Of a DNA stretch of 64,000 nt, positions 17,688 through 26,136 are shown one piece after another. Positions within the stretch are counted from its first letter, which is position 1, and each line of letters opens with the position of its first letter. A model generated the notes under the pieces. That model saw nothing but the letters and a program-made list of their open reading frames with translations, was not told where the DNA came from and made no database searches. Source of the stretch: JBGANR01 sp044222225 (GTDB lineage Bacteria > Actinomycetota > Actinomycetes > Mycobacteriales > Mycobacteriaceae); NCBI GenBank assembly GCA_044222225.1, contig JBGANR010000004.1, forward strand, positions 62,001 through 126,000, read 5' to 3'. Position numbers and translations under genes: made by a program.

Positions 17688-17968
17688 TGAAGACCGGAAT
17701 CCACCCCGCCTACCACCCCGTGCTGTTCCGCGACGCCAACACCGGCGTCACCTTTCTCACCAGGTCGACGGCTACGAGTGCCGTCACTTTGGATTGGGAG
17801 GACGGGAACCGCTATCCTCTTGTGGTTGTCGATGTCACCGCGGACTCCCACCCCTTCTGGACGGGAGAACTGCGCGTGATGGATACGGCCGGGCGAGTGC
17901 AACGGTTCGAGCGCCGCTACGGACGCCGCGTGCGCCCGGCCGGGCGCGAACCACAAGAGAGTGAGTAG
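17687..17968 (+). CDS. rpmE2: 50S ribosomal protein L31 type B, zinc-independent
   Basis: A 93-aa L31B (MKTGIHPAYHPVLFRDANTG, HPFWTGELRVMDTAGRVQRF) without the CxxC of the zinc form. ATG 17687 is preferred to ATG 17684 because GAGGAG at 17676-17681 is 5 nt from it. Its start overlaps the stop of the CobW-like gene, so the two are translationally coupled in one zinc-limitation operon. Confidence 0.92.
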   Translation: MKTGIHPAYHPVLFRDANTGVTFLTRSTATSAVTLDWEDGNRYPLVVVDVTADSHPFWTGELRVMDTAGRVQRFERRYGRRVRPAGREPQESE

Positions 17969-17977
17969 AGGCGAAGC

Positions 17978-18151
17978 ATGGCAGTTCCCAAGCGTCGGAT
18001 GTCGCGGTCCAACACCCGCAGCCGCCGGTCCCAGTGGAAGGCGGACAACCCGCAGCTCGTCGAGGTGAAGGTCGGCGGTCAGCCGCAGCGGATCCCGCGG
18101 CGGCTCGTCAAGGCCGTCCGCCTCGGCCTCATCGACCTCGACCGCCGCTAG
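17978..18151 (+). CDS. rpmF: 50S ribosomal protein L32
   Basis: A 57-aa L32: MAVPKRRMSRSNTRSRRSQW at the N-terminus, RRLVKAVRLGLIDLDRR at the C-terminus. It closely resembles mycobacterial RpmF, has no cysteines, and sits just upstream of mprA as in M. tuberculosis. GAGGCG lies about 5 nt before the ATG. It is 9 nt after rpmE2 and may join the Zur-controlled transcript. Confidence 0.93.
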   Translation: MAVPKRRMSRSNTRSRRSQWKADNPQLVEVKVGGQPQRIPRRLVKAVRLGLIDLDRR

Positions 18152-18219
18152 GTCGGTCGGTCCACCGGTCGGTCGCCGGCGCTCGCTCCGAGCCGTCCGG
18201 TGACCGATAGATCGACGTC

Positions 18220-18251
18220 AGGCCGGCCGTCCTCGTGACGGCCGGCCTTTT
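18220..18251 (+). terminator. Rho-independent terminator after rpmF
   Basis: AGGCCGGCCGTC pairs exactly with GACGGCCGGCCT around CTCGT and is followed by TTT. It separates the ribosomal genes from mprA. Confidence 0.85.
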
Positions 18252-18338
18252 GTCGTGTGCCGGTGCGCCGGGGTGAGATCCGTCCCACGATCGGAACCCT
18301 CAGCACGATCACAGGGCGGGGCGGTAAGAAGGACAACC

Positions 18339-19025
18339 ATGCACATCCTCGTCGTGGACGACGACCGCGCCGTCCGCGAGTCGCTGCGGCGCTCGCTCAC
18401 ATTCAACGGCTATACGGTCGCCACCGCGGACGACGGGGCGCAGGCGTTGGAGGCGATCAGCGGTTCGCGTCCGGACGCCGTCGTGCTCGACGTCATGATG
18501 CCGCGGCTGGACGGCCTCGAGGTGTGCCGCCGGCTCCGCAGCACGGGCGACGACCTGCCGATCCTCGTCCTCACCGCCCGCGATTCGGTGTCCGAGCGGG
18601 TCAGCGGCCTCGACGCCGGTGCCGACGACTATCTGGCCAAGCCGTTCGCGCTGGAGGAACTGCTCGCCCGATTGCGGGCGCTCATGCGACGTGCCGGCCC
18701 AGACCTCTCGCTCGACGCCGAGACCCTCGAGTTCGGTGATCTGACGCTCAACGAGTCGACCCGTGAGGTGACGCGCGACGGCCGTGCGATCAGCCTCACC
18801 CGCACCGAGTTCTCGTTGCTCGAGATGCTCATGGCCAATCCGCGGCGGGTGCTTTCGCGCACGCGCATCCTGGAGGAGGTCTGGGGCTACGACTTCCCGA
18901 CGTCCGGCAACGCGCTCGAGGTGTACGTCGGCTACCTGCGGCGCAAGACCGAGGCCGAGGGCGAGCCGCGCGTCATCCACACCGTCCGCGGCGTCGGCTA
19001 CGTGCTGCGCGAATCGCCGCCGTGA
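18339..19025 (+). CDS. mprA: Envelope-stress response regulator MprA
   Basis: A 228-aa OmpR-family regulator. The receiver domain has acidic pocket DDD (residues 7-9), phospho-acceptor Asp in VVLDVMMPRLDG and Lys in LAKPF. The winged-helix domain ends with the family signature RKTEAEGEPRVIHTVRGVGY. Order and neighbours (mprB, pepD, moaB2-like, mscL) match Rv0981, which controls envelope stress, sigB and sigE. ATG 18339 follows AAGAAGGA. It overlaps mprB by GTGA. Confidence 0.92.
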   Translation: MHILVVDDDRAVRESLRRSLTFNGYTVATADDGAQALEAISGSRPDAVVLDVMMPRLDGLEVCRRLRSTGDDLPILVLTARDSVSERVSGLDAGADDYLAKPFALEELLARLRALMRRAGPDLSLDAETLEFGDLTLNESTREVTRDGRAISLTRTEFSLLEMLMANPRRVLSRTRILEEVWGYDFPTSGNALEVYVGYLRRKTEAEGEPRVIHTVRGVGYVLRESPP

Positions 19026-20485
19026 TCGGCGACCGCACCGCCGGCGTCGGTGATCGCGGGGGTGACCGGTCCCCGGGGCAGATGCGCGATCCGATACCGC
19101 TGACCCGCACGATCTCGCTTCGCTGGCGGGTGACGCTGCTCGCGGCGGCGGTCGTCGGCGTCTCGATGGTCGCGATGGGCGTCGCGGCGTACGGCGTCAT
19201 CTTCCGTGCGAGCTACGCCGGTGTCGACGAGGAGCTCAAGGGTGCGGCCGCCTACTACGCGTCCCGGCCGCCGATCATGATTCCCGGATCGTTCGCCGAG
19301 GTCAACGTCGCCGGCGCCGACGCGCTGTACTTTCACGAGGCGCCCGAGCAGCTCTTCATCACCGCCCGACAGTTCACCGCCATCGGCGAGCCCGAGCTGG
19401 CCGTACTGCGCGGACAGCGCACCGAGTCGATCCGCACCGTCGACAACCGGCGGATCTACGCGCGCAAGCTGGGCCACGACGCGATCGTCGTCGAACGTTC
19501 GCTCGCCGACACCGACGCCGTCGTGCGCGGGCTCGCCGGGGTGCTCATCATCGTCGGCGGCTGCGGGATCATCCTCGCCGCCGTCGCCGGTACGGTCGTC
19601 GCACGTGGCGGGCTGCGGCCGGTCGCGCGGTTGCAGCGGGCCGTCGAACGCGTCGCGCGCACCGACGACCTGCGTCCTATCCCGGTGACCGGCGACGACG
19701 AGCTGGCCAAACTGACCGTCGGTTTCAACACGATGCTCCGGGCGCTCACGGAGAGCCGGGAGAGACAGGGGCGGCTCGTCGCCGACGCCGGCCACGAGCT
19801 GCGGACGCCGCTGACCTCGATGCGCACCAACATCGAACTCCTCATCGCCAGCAGCCGGCCGGGCGCGCCGACCCTGGCGGAATCTGACATGACCGATCTT
19901 CGGCAGGACATCCTCGCCCAGATCGAGGAGCTCTCGCAGCTGGTCGGCGATCTCGTCGATCTCGCCCGCGACGATCAGCCGACGTACGTGCGCGAGGAGA
20001 TCGACGTCGAAGACCTCGTCCTGCGGCAGCTGGAACGCGCCCGGCGGCGGCGGGCGGACGTCGAGTTCACCGTCACCGCGACGCCGTGGTTCGTGTACGG
20101 GGAGGCGGCGCCGCTGGCGCGGGCCGTCCTCAACGTGCTGGACAACGCCGCGAAATGGAGCCCGTCCGGCGGACTCGTGGACGTCCGGCTGGAGCAGACG
20201 GGTGTGCGCGTCGCCGAGTTGTGCATCGCCGACGCGGGGCCGGGCATCGATCCGAGCGAGCGCGAACTGGTCTTCGATCGCTTCTATCGGACGACGGCCG
20301 CCCGGTCGATGCCGGGTTCGGGGCTGGGGCTCGCGATCGTCAAACAGTCGGTCGAGCGCCTCGGTGGAACCGTCTCGGCCGAGGAGTCGTTGTCCGGTGG
20401 GGCACTCATCAGGATCGTGCTGCCCGGCTCCGGTGTGCCCGGAGACGAGCGTGTGCGGACCGTCGGGAACGGCCAAGGAAACTGA
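19022..20485 (+). CDS. mprB: Envelope-stress sensor histidine kinase MprB
   Basis: A 487-aa membrane sensor kinase that phosphorylates MprA. A first membrane segment lies at about residues 40-62 (VTLLAAAVVGVSMVAMGVAA), then an extracytoplasmic sensor of ~100 residues, a second segment (VLIIVGGCGIILAAVAGTVV) and a HAMP region. The HisKA box is DAGHELRTPLTSM, with phospho-acceptor His. The ATPase has the N-box NVLDNAAKWSP and the G-box GSGLGLAIVKQSV. GTG 19022 overlaps the mprA stop by 4 nt. Confidence 0.92.
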   Translation: MIGDRTAGVGDRGGDRSPGQMRDPIPLTRTISLRWRVTLLAAAVVGVSMVAMGVAAYGVIFRASYAGVDEELKGAAAYYASRPPIMIPGSFAEVNVAGADALYFHEAPEQLFITARQFTAIGEPELAVLRGQRTESIRTVDNRRIYARKLGHDAIVVERSLADTDAVVRGLAGVLIIVGGCGIILAAVAGTVVARGGLRPVARLQRAVERVARTDDLRPIPVTGDDELAKLTVGFNTMLRALTESRERQGRLVADAGHELRTPLTSMRTNIELLIASSRPGAPTLAESDMTDLRQDILAQIEELSQLVGDLVDLARDDQPTYVREEIDVEDLVLRQLERARRRRADVEFTVTATPWFVYGEAAPLARAVLNVLDNAAKWSPSGGLVDVRLEQTGVRVAELCIADAGPGIDPSERELVFDRFYRTTAARSMPGSGLGLAIVKQSVERLGGTVSAEESLSGGALIRIVLPGSGVPGDERVRTVGNGQGN

Positions 20486-20574
20486 TATCGGACTCGCAGC
20501 AGATTCCCAGGCGGCGTCTGCAGGCTGGGTGCCGGGCCCGGGTGGACGGGTGGACTTGAGACAGGGGTTGAGCC

Positions 20575-22605
20575 ATGAACGACGACGATCGGCCGCAGGG
20601 CGGGTCCGGCGAGGGCACTCGGGACGAGCCGAACGGCGCCGTGGGGGAGACGGCGCCGGGCGCGGCGTCCGGTGAGCCCGGGCCTGCGTCGGGCGGTATG
20701 ACGAGCGACACGGCGGGTCCGGGCGGTTCAGCGGCCGATGGCGTGACGCCCGGCGGTTCGGCGCCCGGCGGTTCGGCGGCTGGCGGCGAGGCGCCCGGCG
20801 GTTCGGCGGCCGGCGGCGAGGCGGCTGCGGAGCAGGCGGTGCCGGGTGTGTCCGGGCCCGACGGCTACCGGACCTGGCAGGGGCCGTCCGACCGCGGATA
20901 CGGGCCCGGCGGGCACCCCGGCGACCAGCCCTGGCAGGCGTCGACGGGACAGCATGCGCAGGTGGGGCAGCCGGCGTCGGCGGGTCAGCCCGGGTACGGG
21001 TCGACGGGGCAGCACGCCCAAGCGGGCCAGCATGCCCAGGCCGGCCAGTCGGCCCCGGCCGGCCAGCCTGCCCCGGCCGGCCAGCCTGCCCCGGCCGGGC
21101 AGAACGGCCCGGCGTGGCAGGGACCGTACGGCCCGGGGCCGCAAGGTCGGCACGGGCACGCGCCGCAGGGGCCGCATGGCACGGCGCAGCACGGTACTGC
21201 GCAGCAGCAGGGGCAATACGGGCAGCAGCAGGGGCAATACGGGACGTCGCCGTACGGGCCGGGGCAGCCGGGAGCGCCGTCGGTGCCCGGCGCCGGGCAC
21301 CCGTACGGGCAGCCGGCGCCCTATCCGCACGGCGGTCACGTCGGCGGACCGGCGGGATACGCCGGCCCCGGCGGCCATCCGGGCCCCGGCGCCGCCGGAC
21401 AGGGGCCGGGCACACCGACTCACGGCACGCAGGGTTTCGGCACGCAGGGTTTCGGTACCCACGGCGATGGATTCGCCACCGGGGCGCCTGTTCCCGCAGG
21501 TCAGGGGGCTCTTGCGCTCGCGGCGCCGGAGCGGGCTCCACGCCGCGGTGTCGGCGTCGGGATGCTCATCGTCATCGTCGCGGTCGCCGCTCTGCTGGCG
21601 AGTGCGCTCAGCTTCGTCGCATTCGCGACGTTGTATCAGAGCAACCCGTCATCGATCGTCAACACCAACCAGCCGCCTGCCGCCCCGGCCGGCTCCGTCT
21701 CGGACGTCGCGTCGCGCGCGCTGCCGTCCGTCGTGTCGATCTCGACGCGCACGGGCACGACGCAGGGCACCGGCTCGGGCGTCATCATCAGCGCGGACGG
21801 CACGATCGTGACGAACAACCACGTCATCGCGCTCGGCGGCGGCGACGCCCGCATCACCGTCATGTTCAACGATCAGACGACGGCGCCGGCGACGCTCGTC
21901 GGCGGCGACCCCGTGTCCGATATCGCCGTCATCAAGGTCAGCCGGACCGGATTGCAGCCCATCACGCTCGGCGCCTCGGCGAACCTGCAGGTGGGGCAGG
22001 GGGTCATCGCGATCGGCTCGCCGCTCGGTCTGCCGGGAACCGTGACGAGCGGGATCATCAGCGCGCTCAACCGGCCGGTCGCGACGTCCGGTGGCAGTGA
22101 CGACCAGGGCTCGATCTTCGAGGCGATCCAGACCGACGCCGCGATCAACCCCGGCAACTCGGGTGGTGCGCTGCTCAATGCCGAAGGTTCGCTCATCGGC
22201 ATCAACTCGGCGATCAAGACGGTGCCCGGTACGGGCAGCGGTGAGGCGGGGTCGATCGGACTCGGCTTCGCGATCCCGATCGACCAGGCGATGCGCATCG
22301 CGAAGGAACTGCAGGACACCGGCCGTGCGACGCACGCCGCGCTCGGTGCGACGGTCGGCGGCGCGACGGCCCCGACCGGCGGCGCGCCCGTCTCGGAGGT
22401 CGCGCCCGGCGGGCCGGCCGATCAGGCCGGGATTCGCGCGGGGGCCGTCATCACGAAGGTCGGCGACCGCGTCATCGGCTCCGGCAACGCGCTCGTCGCG
22501 GCGATCCGCTCCTACCGCGTCGGCGACAAGGTGCAGATCACGTACACACAGGGCGGCGGCGCGCCGCGGACCGCCGAGGTGACGCTCGGCCGACTCGAGC
22601 GATGA
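20575..22605 (+). CDS. pepD: HtrA-type serine protease PepD with long low-complexity N-terminus
   Basis: A membrane-anchored quality-control protease of the MprAB regulon. Residues 1 to about 320 are cytoplasmic and Gly/Pro/Ala/Gln-rich with short repeats (APGGSA near 60, AGQPAP near 155-180). One membrane helix lies near 325-350 (GMLIVIVAVAALLASAL). The trypsin-like domain has catalytic His in VTNNHVI, Asp in VSDIAVI and Ser in NPGNSGGAL. One PDZ domain follows (SEVAPGGPADQAGIRAG). The total is 676 aa against 464 for M. tuberculosis PepD; the excess is all in the N-terminal tract. It is 89 nt downstream of mprB. Confidence 0.9.
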   Translation: MNDDDRPQGGSGEGTRDEPNGAVGETAPGAASGEPGPASGGMTSDTAGPGGSAADGVTPGGSAPGGSAAGGEAPGGSAAGGEAAAEQAVPGVSGPDGYRTWQGPSDRGYGPGGHPGDQPWQASTGQHAQVGQPASAGQPGYGSTGQHAQAGQHAQAGQSAPAGQPAPAGQPAPAGQNGPAWQGPYGPGPQGRHGHAPQGPHGTAQHGTAQQQGQYGQQQGQYGTSPYGPGQPGAPSVPGAGHPYGQPAPYPHGGHVGGPAGYAGPGGHPGPGAAGQGPGTPTHGTQGFGTQGFGTHGDGFATGAPVPAGQGALALAAPERAPRRGVGVGMLIVIVAVAALLASALSFVAFATLYQSNPSSIVNTNQPPAAPAGSVSDVASRALPSVVSISTRTGTTQGTGSGVIISADGTIVTNNHVIALGGGDARITVMFNDQTTAPATLVGGDPVSDIAVIKVSRTGLQPITLGASANLQVGQGVIAIGSPLGLPGTVTSGIISALNRPVATSGGSDDQGSIFEAIQTDAAINPGNSGGALLNAEGSLIGINSAIKTVPGTGSGEAGSIGLGFAIPIDQAMRIAKELQDTGRATHAALGATVGGATAPTGGAPVSEVAPGGPADQAGIRAGAVITKVGDRVIGSGNALVAAIRSYRVGDKVQITYTQGGGAPRTAEVTLGRLER

Positions 22606-22636
22606 CACGACCGTTAGGGTGAGAATGCTGTCCCGG

Positions 22637-22768
22637 CGGAACCGCGGGGCTCTGGGGCGATGAAGAGCCCCCGGAACCCCGCGGTTCCGGGGCGATGGGC
22701 TTGCGGAGCCGCTGGGTTCCGGGGCGATGGAGCTTGCGGAATCGCTGAGTTCTGAGGGAAAGGATGGA
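22637..22768 (+). repeat. Imperfect ~33-bp tandem repeat upstream of moaB2-like gene
   Basis: Three units at 22637-22671, 22672-22703 and 22704-22736 share CGGAnCC...TTCCGGGGCGATGG. A fourth degenerate unit from 22737 (CGGAATCGCTGAGTTCTGAG) runs into the ribosome site of the next gene. It is non-coding on this strand. Confidence 0.75.
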
Positions 22769-22769
22769 T

Positions 22770-23255
22770 ATGTCGACAGAGGTAGGAAGGGCGCTTGTCG
22801 TCCTCGTCGACGACCGCATCGCGCACGGCGCCGAGTCGACCACCGGGGAACTCGTCAGTGAGCTGCTCGGGGAGGCCGGGTTCGCCGTCGACGCCGTCGT
22901 GGTGGTCGAGCAGGACGAGGTCGATCTGCGCAACGCGATCAACACCGCGGTCATCGGCGGTGTCGATCTGGTGCTGACGGTCGGCGCCGTCGGGGTCGGG
23001 GTGCGTGACATCGCTCCCGAGGCGACCGAGCCGCTGCTCGACCGGCGTCTCAACGGCATCGCCGAGGCGCTGCGCTCCTCCGGGCTCGCGGCCGGGGCCG
23101 TCGACGCGGGGCTCTCCCGCGGTGTCGCCGGAGTGTCGGGTCAGACCGTCGTGATCAATCTGGCGCCGGGCCGCGCCGCGGTGCGCGACGGCATGGCGAC
23201 GCTCTCGCCGATGGCGCGTCATCTCGTCGAGGAGATCAGTGGCCTCGACGCCTGA
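22770..23255 (+). CDS. MoaB/Mog-type molybdopterin-binding protein
   Basis: A 161-aa MogA/MoaB-like domain protein in the position of Rv0984 (moaB2). LVLTVGAVGVGVRDIAPEAT replaces the usual TxGGTGxxxRD substrate loop; the altered glycines make classical molybdopterin adenylylation uncertain. ATG 22770 has GGGAAAGG 6 nt upstream; ATG 22764 is less well spaced. It overlaps the next small gene by 17 nt. Confidence 0.75.
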   Translation: MSTEVGRALVVLVDDRIAHGAESTTGELVSELLGEAGFAVDAVVVVEQDEVDLRNAINTAVIGGVDLVLTVGAVGVGVRDIAPEATEPLLDRRLNGIAEALRSSGLAAGAVDAGLSRGVAGVSGQTVVINLAPGRAAVRDGMATLSPMARHLVEEISGLDA

Positions 23256-23457
23256 CGACGCGCCGCGCCGCACCGGCGACGCCCCGGGCGTGGACGCTCG
23301 CGGCGTCGGACCGGATGCCCGCCGGCGGCTGGCGGAGATCTTCGGCGACGACGTCCGTGCTCCGGACGATCGTGATGTCGGCTGGGGCGACATCGCCTCG
23401 CCGGACGCGGCCGCCGACGAGTATTACCGCCGTAACCGTCCGCCCCACCACGGCTGA
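23239..23457 (+). CDS. Small conserved hypothetical protein ending RPPHHG
   Basis: A 72-aa acidic/arginine-rich cytoplasmic protein with no signal peptide or membrane segment. GAGGAG lies 4 nt before GTG 23239 and the gene overlaps the end of the moaB2-like gene, so they are coupled. From memory, a small protein with a PPHH-type C-terminus often follows this gene in related actinobacteria; I cannot check this here. The function is unknown. Confidence 0.6.
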   Translation: MASTPDDAPRRTGDAPGVDARGVGPDARRRLAEIFGDDVRAPDDRDVGWGDIASPDAAADEYYRRNRPPHHG

Positions 23458-23489
23458 CGGTCTCACCGCTGAAACGCGGTCCCGGCAAC

Positions 23490-23528
23490 GACATCGCCCG
23501 CCCTCCGATCTCGAGGGCGGGCGATGTC
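23490..23528. terminator. Bidirectional terminator between convergent genes
   Basis: Sixteen-base arms (23490-23505 and 23513-23528; GACATCGCCCGCCCTC on the left) pair exactly around a 7-nt loop, with TTG after the right arm. It serves the small gene and mscL. Confidence 0.85.
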
Positions 23529-23550
23529 TTGTCGTGGCGGCGATCCGGCC

Positions 23551-24792
23551 CTACTGGCTGTGGCGACCGCCGGACTGTCCGTCGGGACGGGGGCCGTCCG
23601 GGCGGGGCGCGTCGGGCCGCCGGGGCCCGTCGCCGCGATCGGAATGCTGCGGTCCGTCCGGACGCAGTCCCTCCGGCCGCAGCCAGGGCTGCGACGGCGG
23701 TCCCGACGGCGGCGGAGTGTGCTGGCCGGTCGAGCTGTGCTGGCTCGTCGGGGACCCGGACGGTCCGGGCTGGCCGTGCTGTCCCGCCAGGCCGGATGAG
23801 CCCGGCTGACCCGGTGTGCCCGGCTGGCTCGGCGGCCCGAACGGGCCGAAGTTCGGCGGTCCCTGCGGTCCGCCGCCTGCCGGTCCGCTCGGCCCGCCGC
23901 CGAACTGTCCGCCGAACGACTGTCCGCCCGGGGCGCCGTCACCGAATCGTGGTCCGCCCGGTCCGTACAGGCCGGGACCGTTCGGGGGCGGTCCCGAGGG
24001 GCCGTTCGGGGTCGGGCTGTTCTGTGCGCCGCGCTCCCACGGCGCCGGCTGCAACGGCGACGAGCCCGGGCCGTTCGGCGCCTGCGGCGGCGGAGCGCTC
24101 GCCCAGTCCGGGCGCTGCGGCACGGACGGTCCGTCCGACCACTCGCTGCGCTGCGGTGCGTCCGGGCGCTGCGGCGCGGCCGGCCCGTCGGACCACTCGC
24201 TGCGCTGCGGTGCATCCGGCCGATCCGTGGGCTGCTGCGGGCCGGATCCGAGCCACTCAGGTCGCTGCTGCTCCGCGGCCCGGTCGGGACGCTGCGACGG
24301 CTGCGGCGGCGTCGCTTCGAGCTGATCGTCTCGCGACACCGTGTCGAAGGACGTCGTCTCGCCCTGGGCGACGGCGCGGGCCGTCTCCTCGGCCGCCGGA
24401 ATCGAATCGGTGGACTCGCCGGCGAGGATGTTGCGGATCTGCTTGAGCAGTTCCACCTCCGTGAGTGCCGCCTCCTTCTCCGTCATGGTGAACTGCTTGA
24501 TCTTCTCGAACGGCACCACGATGACGAAGTAGATGATCGCCGCGACGATGACGAAATTGATGATCGCCGTGAGAACCGCGCCGAGGTTGAGGAATGTCGC
24601 CACGTCGCCGCCGCTGCGCAATTGAACGCCGAATCCGTACTGAGGATTCGCGCCGAGCGCGGCGACGAGTGGGTTGACGATGTTTGTCGTGAATGCTGTC
24701 ACGATCGCCGTGAATGCGGTGCCGACCACGACCGCCACCGCGAGGTCGATGACATTCCCGCGGAGCAGGAAGTCCTTGAATCCCTTGAGCAT
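23551..24792 (-). CDS. mscL: Large-conductance mechanosensitive channel with ~280-residue disordered tail
   Basis: Osmotic safety valve in the plasma membrane. Residues 1-130 are a normal MscL: MLKGFKDFLLRGNVIDLAVA starts TM1, and VLTAIINFVIVAAIIYFVIV is TM2, followed by the C-terminal helix EVELLKQIRNIL. Residues 135-413 are a Pro/Gly/Gln/Ser-rich, low-complexity cytoplasmic extension with a repeated unit RPDAPQRSEWSDGP. Usual MscL length is 130-155 aa. The frame is continuous, so this is a real extension. It lies convergent with the small PPHHG gene. Confidence 0.88.
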   Translation of the reverse strand: MLKGFKDFLLRGNVIDLAVAVVVGTAFTAIVTAFTTNIVNPLVAALGANPQYGFGVQLRSGGDVATFLNLGAVLTAIINFVIVAAIIYFVIVVPFEKIKQFTMTEKEAALTEVELLKQIRNILAGESTDSIPAAEETARAVAQGETTSFDTVSRDDQLEATPPQPSQRPDRAAEQQRPEWLGSGPQQPTDRPDAPQRSEWSDGPAAPQRPDAPQRSEWSDGPSVPQRPDWASAPPPQAPNGPGSSPLQPAPWERGAQNSPTPNGPSGPPPNGPGLYGPGGPRFGDGAPGGQSFGGQFGGGPSGPAGGGPQGPPNFGPFGPPSQPGTPGQPGSSGLAGQHGQPGPSGSPTSQHSSTGQHTPPPSGPPSQPWLRPEGLRPDGPQHSDRGDGPRRPDAPRPDGPRPDGQSGGRHSQ

Positions 24793-24918
24793 GCCGTGCC
24801 TTTCGCTAGCCGTGCAGGGGCGATGCCGCCGTGGTGATCGTAAGGCACTCGTCCGATGACTCCGAGTGACCGCGCGGCGCGGGCCGCGCTTTCGCCGCTG
24901 AGGTCTACTGTCCCGAGG

Positions 24919-25626
24919 TCAGCGCAGCACCACCGTCAGCGCGCGGGTCAATGACGCGGCGGCGACGGCCGCGGCCTCTTGTCGGCCCATCGCCAGCAGG
25001 ACGAGGGCGTGCCGTCCGCCCCCCGGCCGCGCGTTCTCCGGGACGAGGGCGACGATCGCGCCTTCGGCCAGTGTCTCGGCGCCGGACTGCGCCGGCCCGG
25101 CGCGGGTGCGCTCCTCGGCTCCGGCGATGACGTCGACGGCGTCGCCGACGCGGAGCAGGGAGGCGACCGCGTCGTCGGCGGGCTTGACGGGGACGAGGCG
25201 TGCTCGTGGATCGCCGGTGAGTCTCTCGGGCAGGCGAGACGAGAGCAGGCGGGCCGTCGTCAGCACCTCGCCGGTGGTGACGGGGCCGGTGACGGTCGCG
25301 CCGAGGGCGTCGGCGGTCGCACGGAGTGCGCCCTCGGGGATGGTGTCCGGCGGAAGCCGCGCCGTCCGCACCTGGGTGCCGGTCACGGGGGCGCCGGGAC
25401 GCAACGCCGTGGCGGCGACCACCACCTCGTGCCAGTCGCCGGAGATCCGTTCGCGGACGCCCGCGGCGGCCGCGGCGAGGACGAGCAGCGCCGCGACGAT
25501 GCGCCGAACGAGTTGTGAGCGCGCCCAGCCGGGGCGCAGGGCGTGCCGGACGCGGTCGCTCCAGGCGGCCGTCAGTCCGGTGGTCGCCGAACCCGGCCGG
25601 CGTGCTGAATTCCGTCGTGTGAACAT
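24919..25626 (-). CDS. SAF-domain (CpaB/RcpC-like) membrane-anchored protein
   Basis: A 235-aa protein with one N-terminal membrane helix (VRRIVAALLVLAAAAAGVRE) and a SAF/CpaB-type domain (VVVAATALRPGAPVTGTQVR). In Flp pilus systems CpaB sits in the periplasmic assembly machinery, but no other tad/flp gene is nearby. The sister position in M. tuberculosis is Rv0990c. A -10 box TAGCCT (25633-25638, minus strand) lies 6 nt before the ATG, so the mRNA is probably leaderless. Confidence 0.75.
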   Translation of the reverse strand: MFTRRNSARRPGSATTGLTAAWSDRVRHALRPGWARSQLVRRIVAALLVLAAAAAGVRERISGDWHEVVVAATALRPGAPVTGTQVRTARLPPDTIPEGALRATADALGATVTGPVTTGEVLTTARLLSSRLPERLTGDPRARLVPVKPADDAVASLLRVGDAVDVIAGAEERTRAGPAQSGAETLAEGAIVALVPENARPGGGRHALVLLAMGRQEAAAVAAASLTRALTVVLR

Positions 25627-25632
25627 GCCCGC

Positions 25633-25638
25633 AGGCTA
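25633..25638 (-). promoter_or_regulatory. -10 box of SAF-domain gene (leaderless)
   Basis: TAGCCT on the minus strand, 6 nt before the ATG ending at 25626. Confidence 0.5.
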
Positions 25639-25726
25639 GGACGCGAGGACGACGCCTCGAGGCGCACGACGGCCCGCTGCGGCCGGGCCTGTGGATGAAT
25701 GCGGTGAGTTCGGCGAGATCGCCGCG

Positions 25727-26044
25727 TCAGCTCACAGGCGCGGGCTTCGCCGGGGCCGAGGTCGACTTGGCGGGCGTCGACGTGGTGGACGATGAACTCG
25801 AGGAGGTGGTCGACGATGACGATGTCGAAGACGAGGTCGCCGCCGCGGGCTCGCTGCCCGTCGAACCGGCGCGGCTGTCGGTGCGGTAGAAGCCGCTGCC
25901 CTTGAAGACGACGCCGACGCTGTTGAACAGCTTGCGCAGCCGTCCGGTGCACTCCGGGCAGGCCGTCAGCGCGTCCTCCGTGAACGCCTGAAACGCCTCG
26001 AACCGGTGGTCACACGCGGTGCATGCATAGGCATAGGTGGGCAC
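25727..26044 (-). CDS. FmdB-type zinc-ribbon protein, Ruc-like
   Basis: A 105-aa protein with an N-terminal zinc ribbon, YACTACDHRF and TACPECTGRL (two CxxC pairs), followed by FKGSGFYRTD and a ~45-residue Ser/Thr tract. Its position between the SAF gene and the cyclo-ligase matches Rv0991c, described as Ruc, a redox-regulated chaperone whose disordered tail is released on oxidation of the four Cys. GTG 26044 has GGAGG 5 nt upstream. The Ruc role is inferred from synteny. Confidence 0.8.
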   Translation of the reverse strand: MPTYAYACTACDHRFEAFQAFTEDALTACPECTGRLRKLFNSVGVVFKGSGFYRTDSRAGSTGSEPAAATSSSTSSSSTTSSSSSSTTSTPAKSTSAPAKPAPVS

Positions 26045-26136
26045 GGTTACCTCCATCGGACTGTCTCGGCCGCAGGGGAGTCTACCCCGGATCTGGCACT
26101 CACCCCGCAGGAGTGCCAACGACCGGCCCGGCCTGC

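Noticed and set aside
18998..21541. 847-codon open frame on the minus strand opposite mprB and pepD
   Set aside because: Arginine/proline-rich translation without motifs, antisense to well-identified genes; a product of high GC third positions.
22637..22768. CRISPR array
   Set aside because: The ~33-bp units are contiguous without unique spacers, imperfect, and no cas gene is present.
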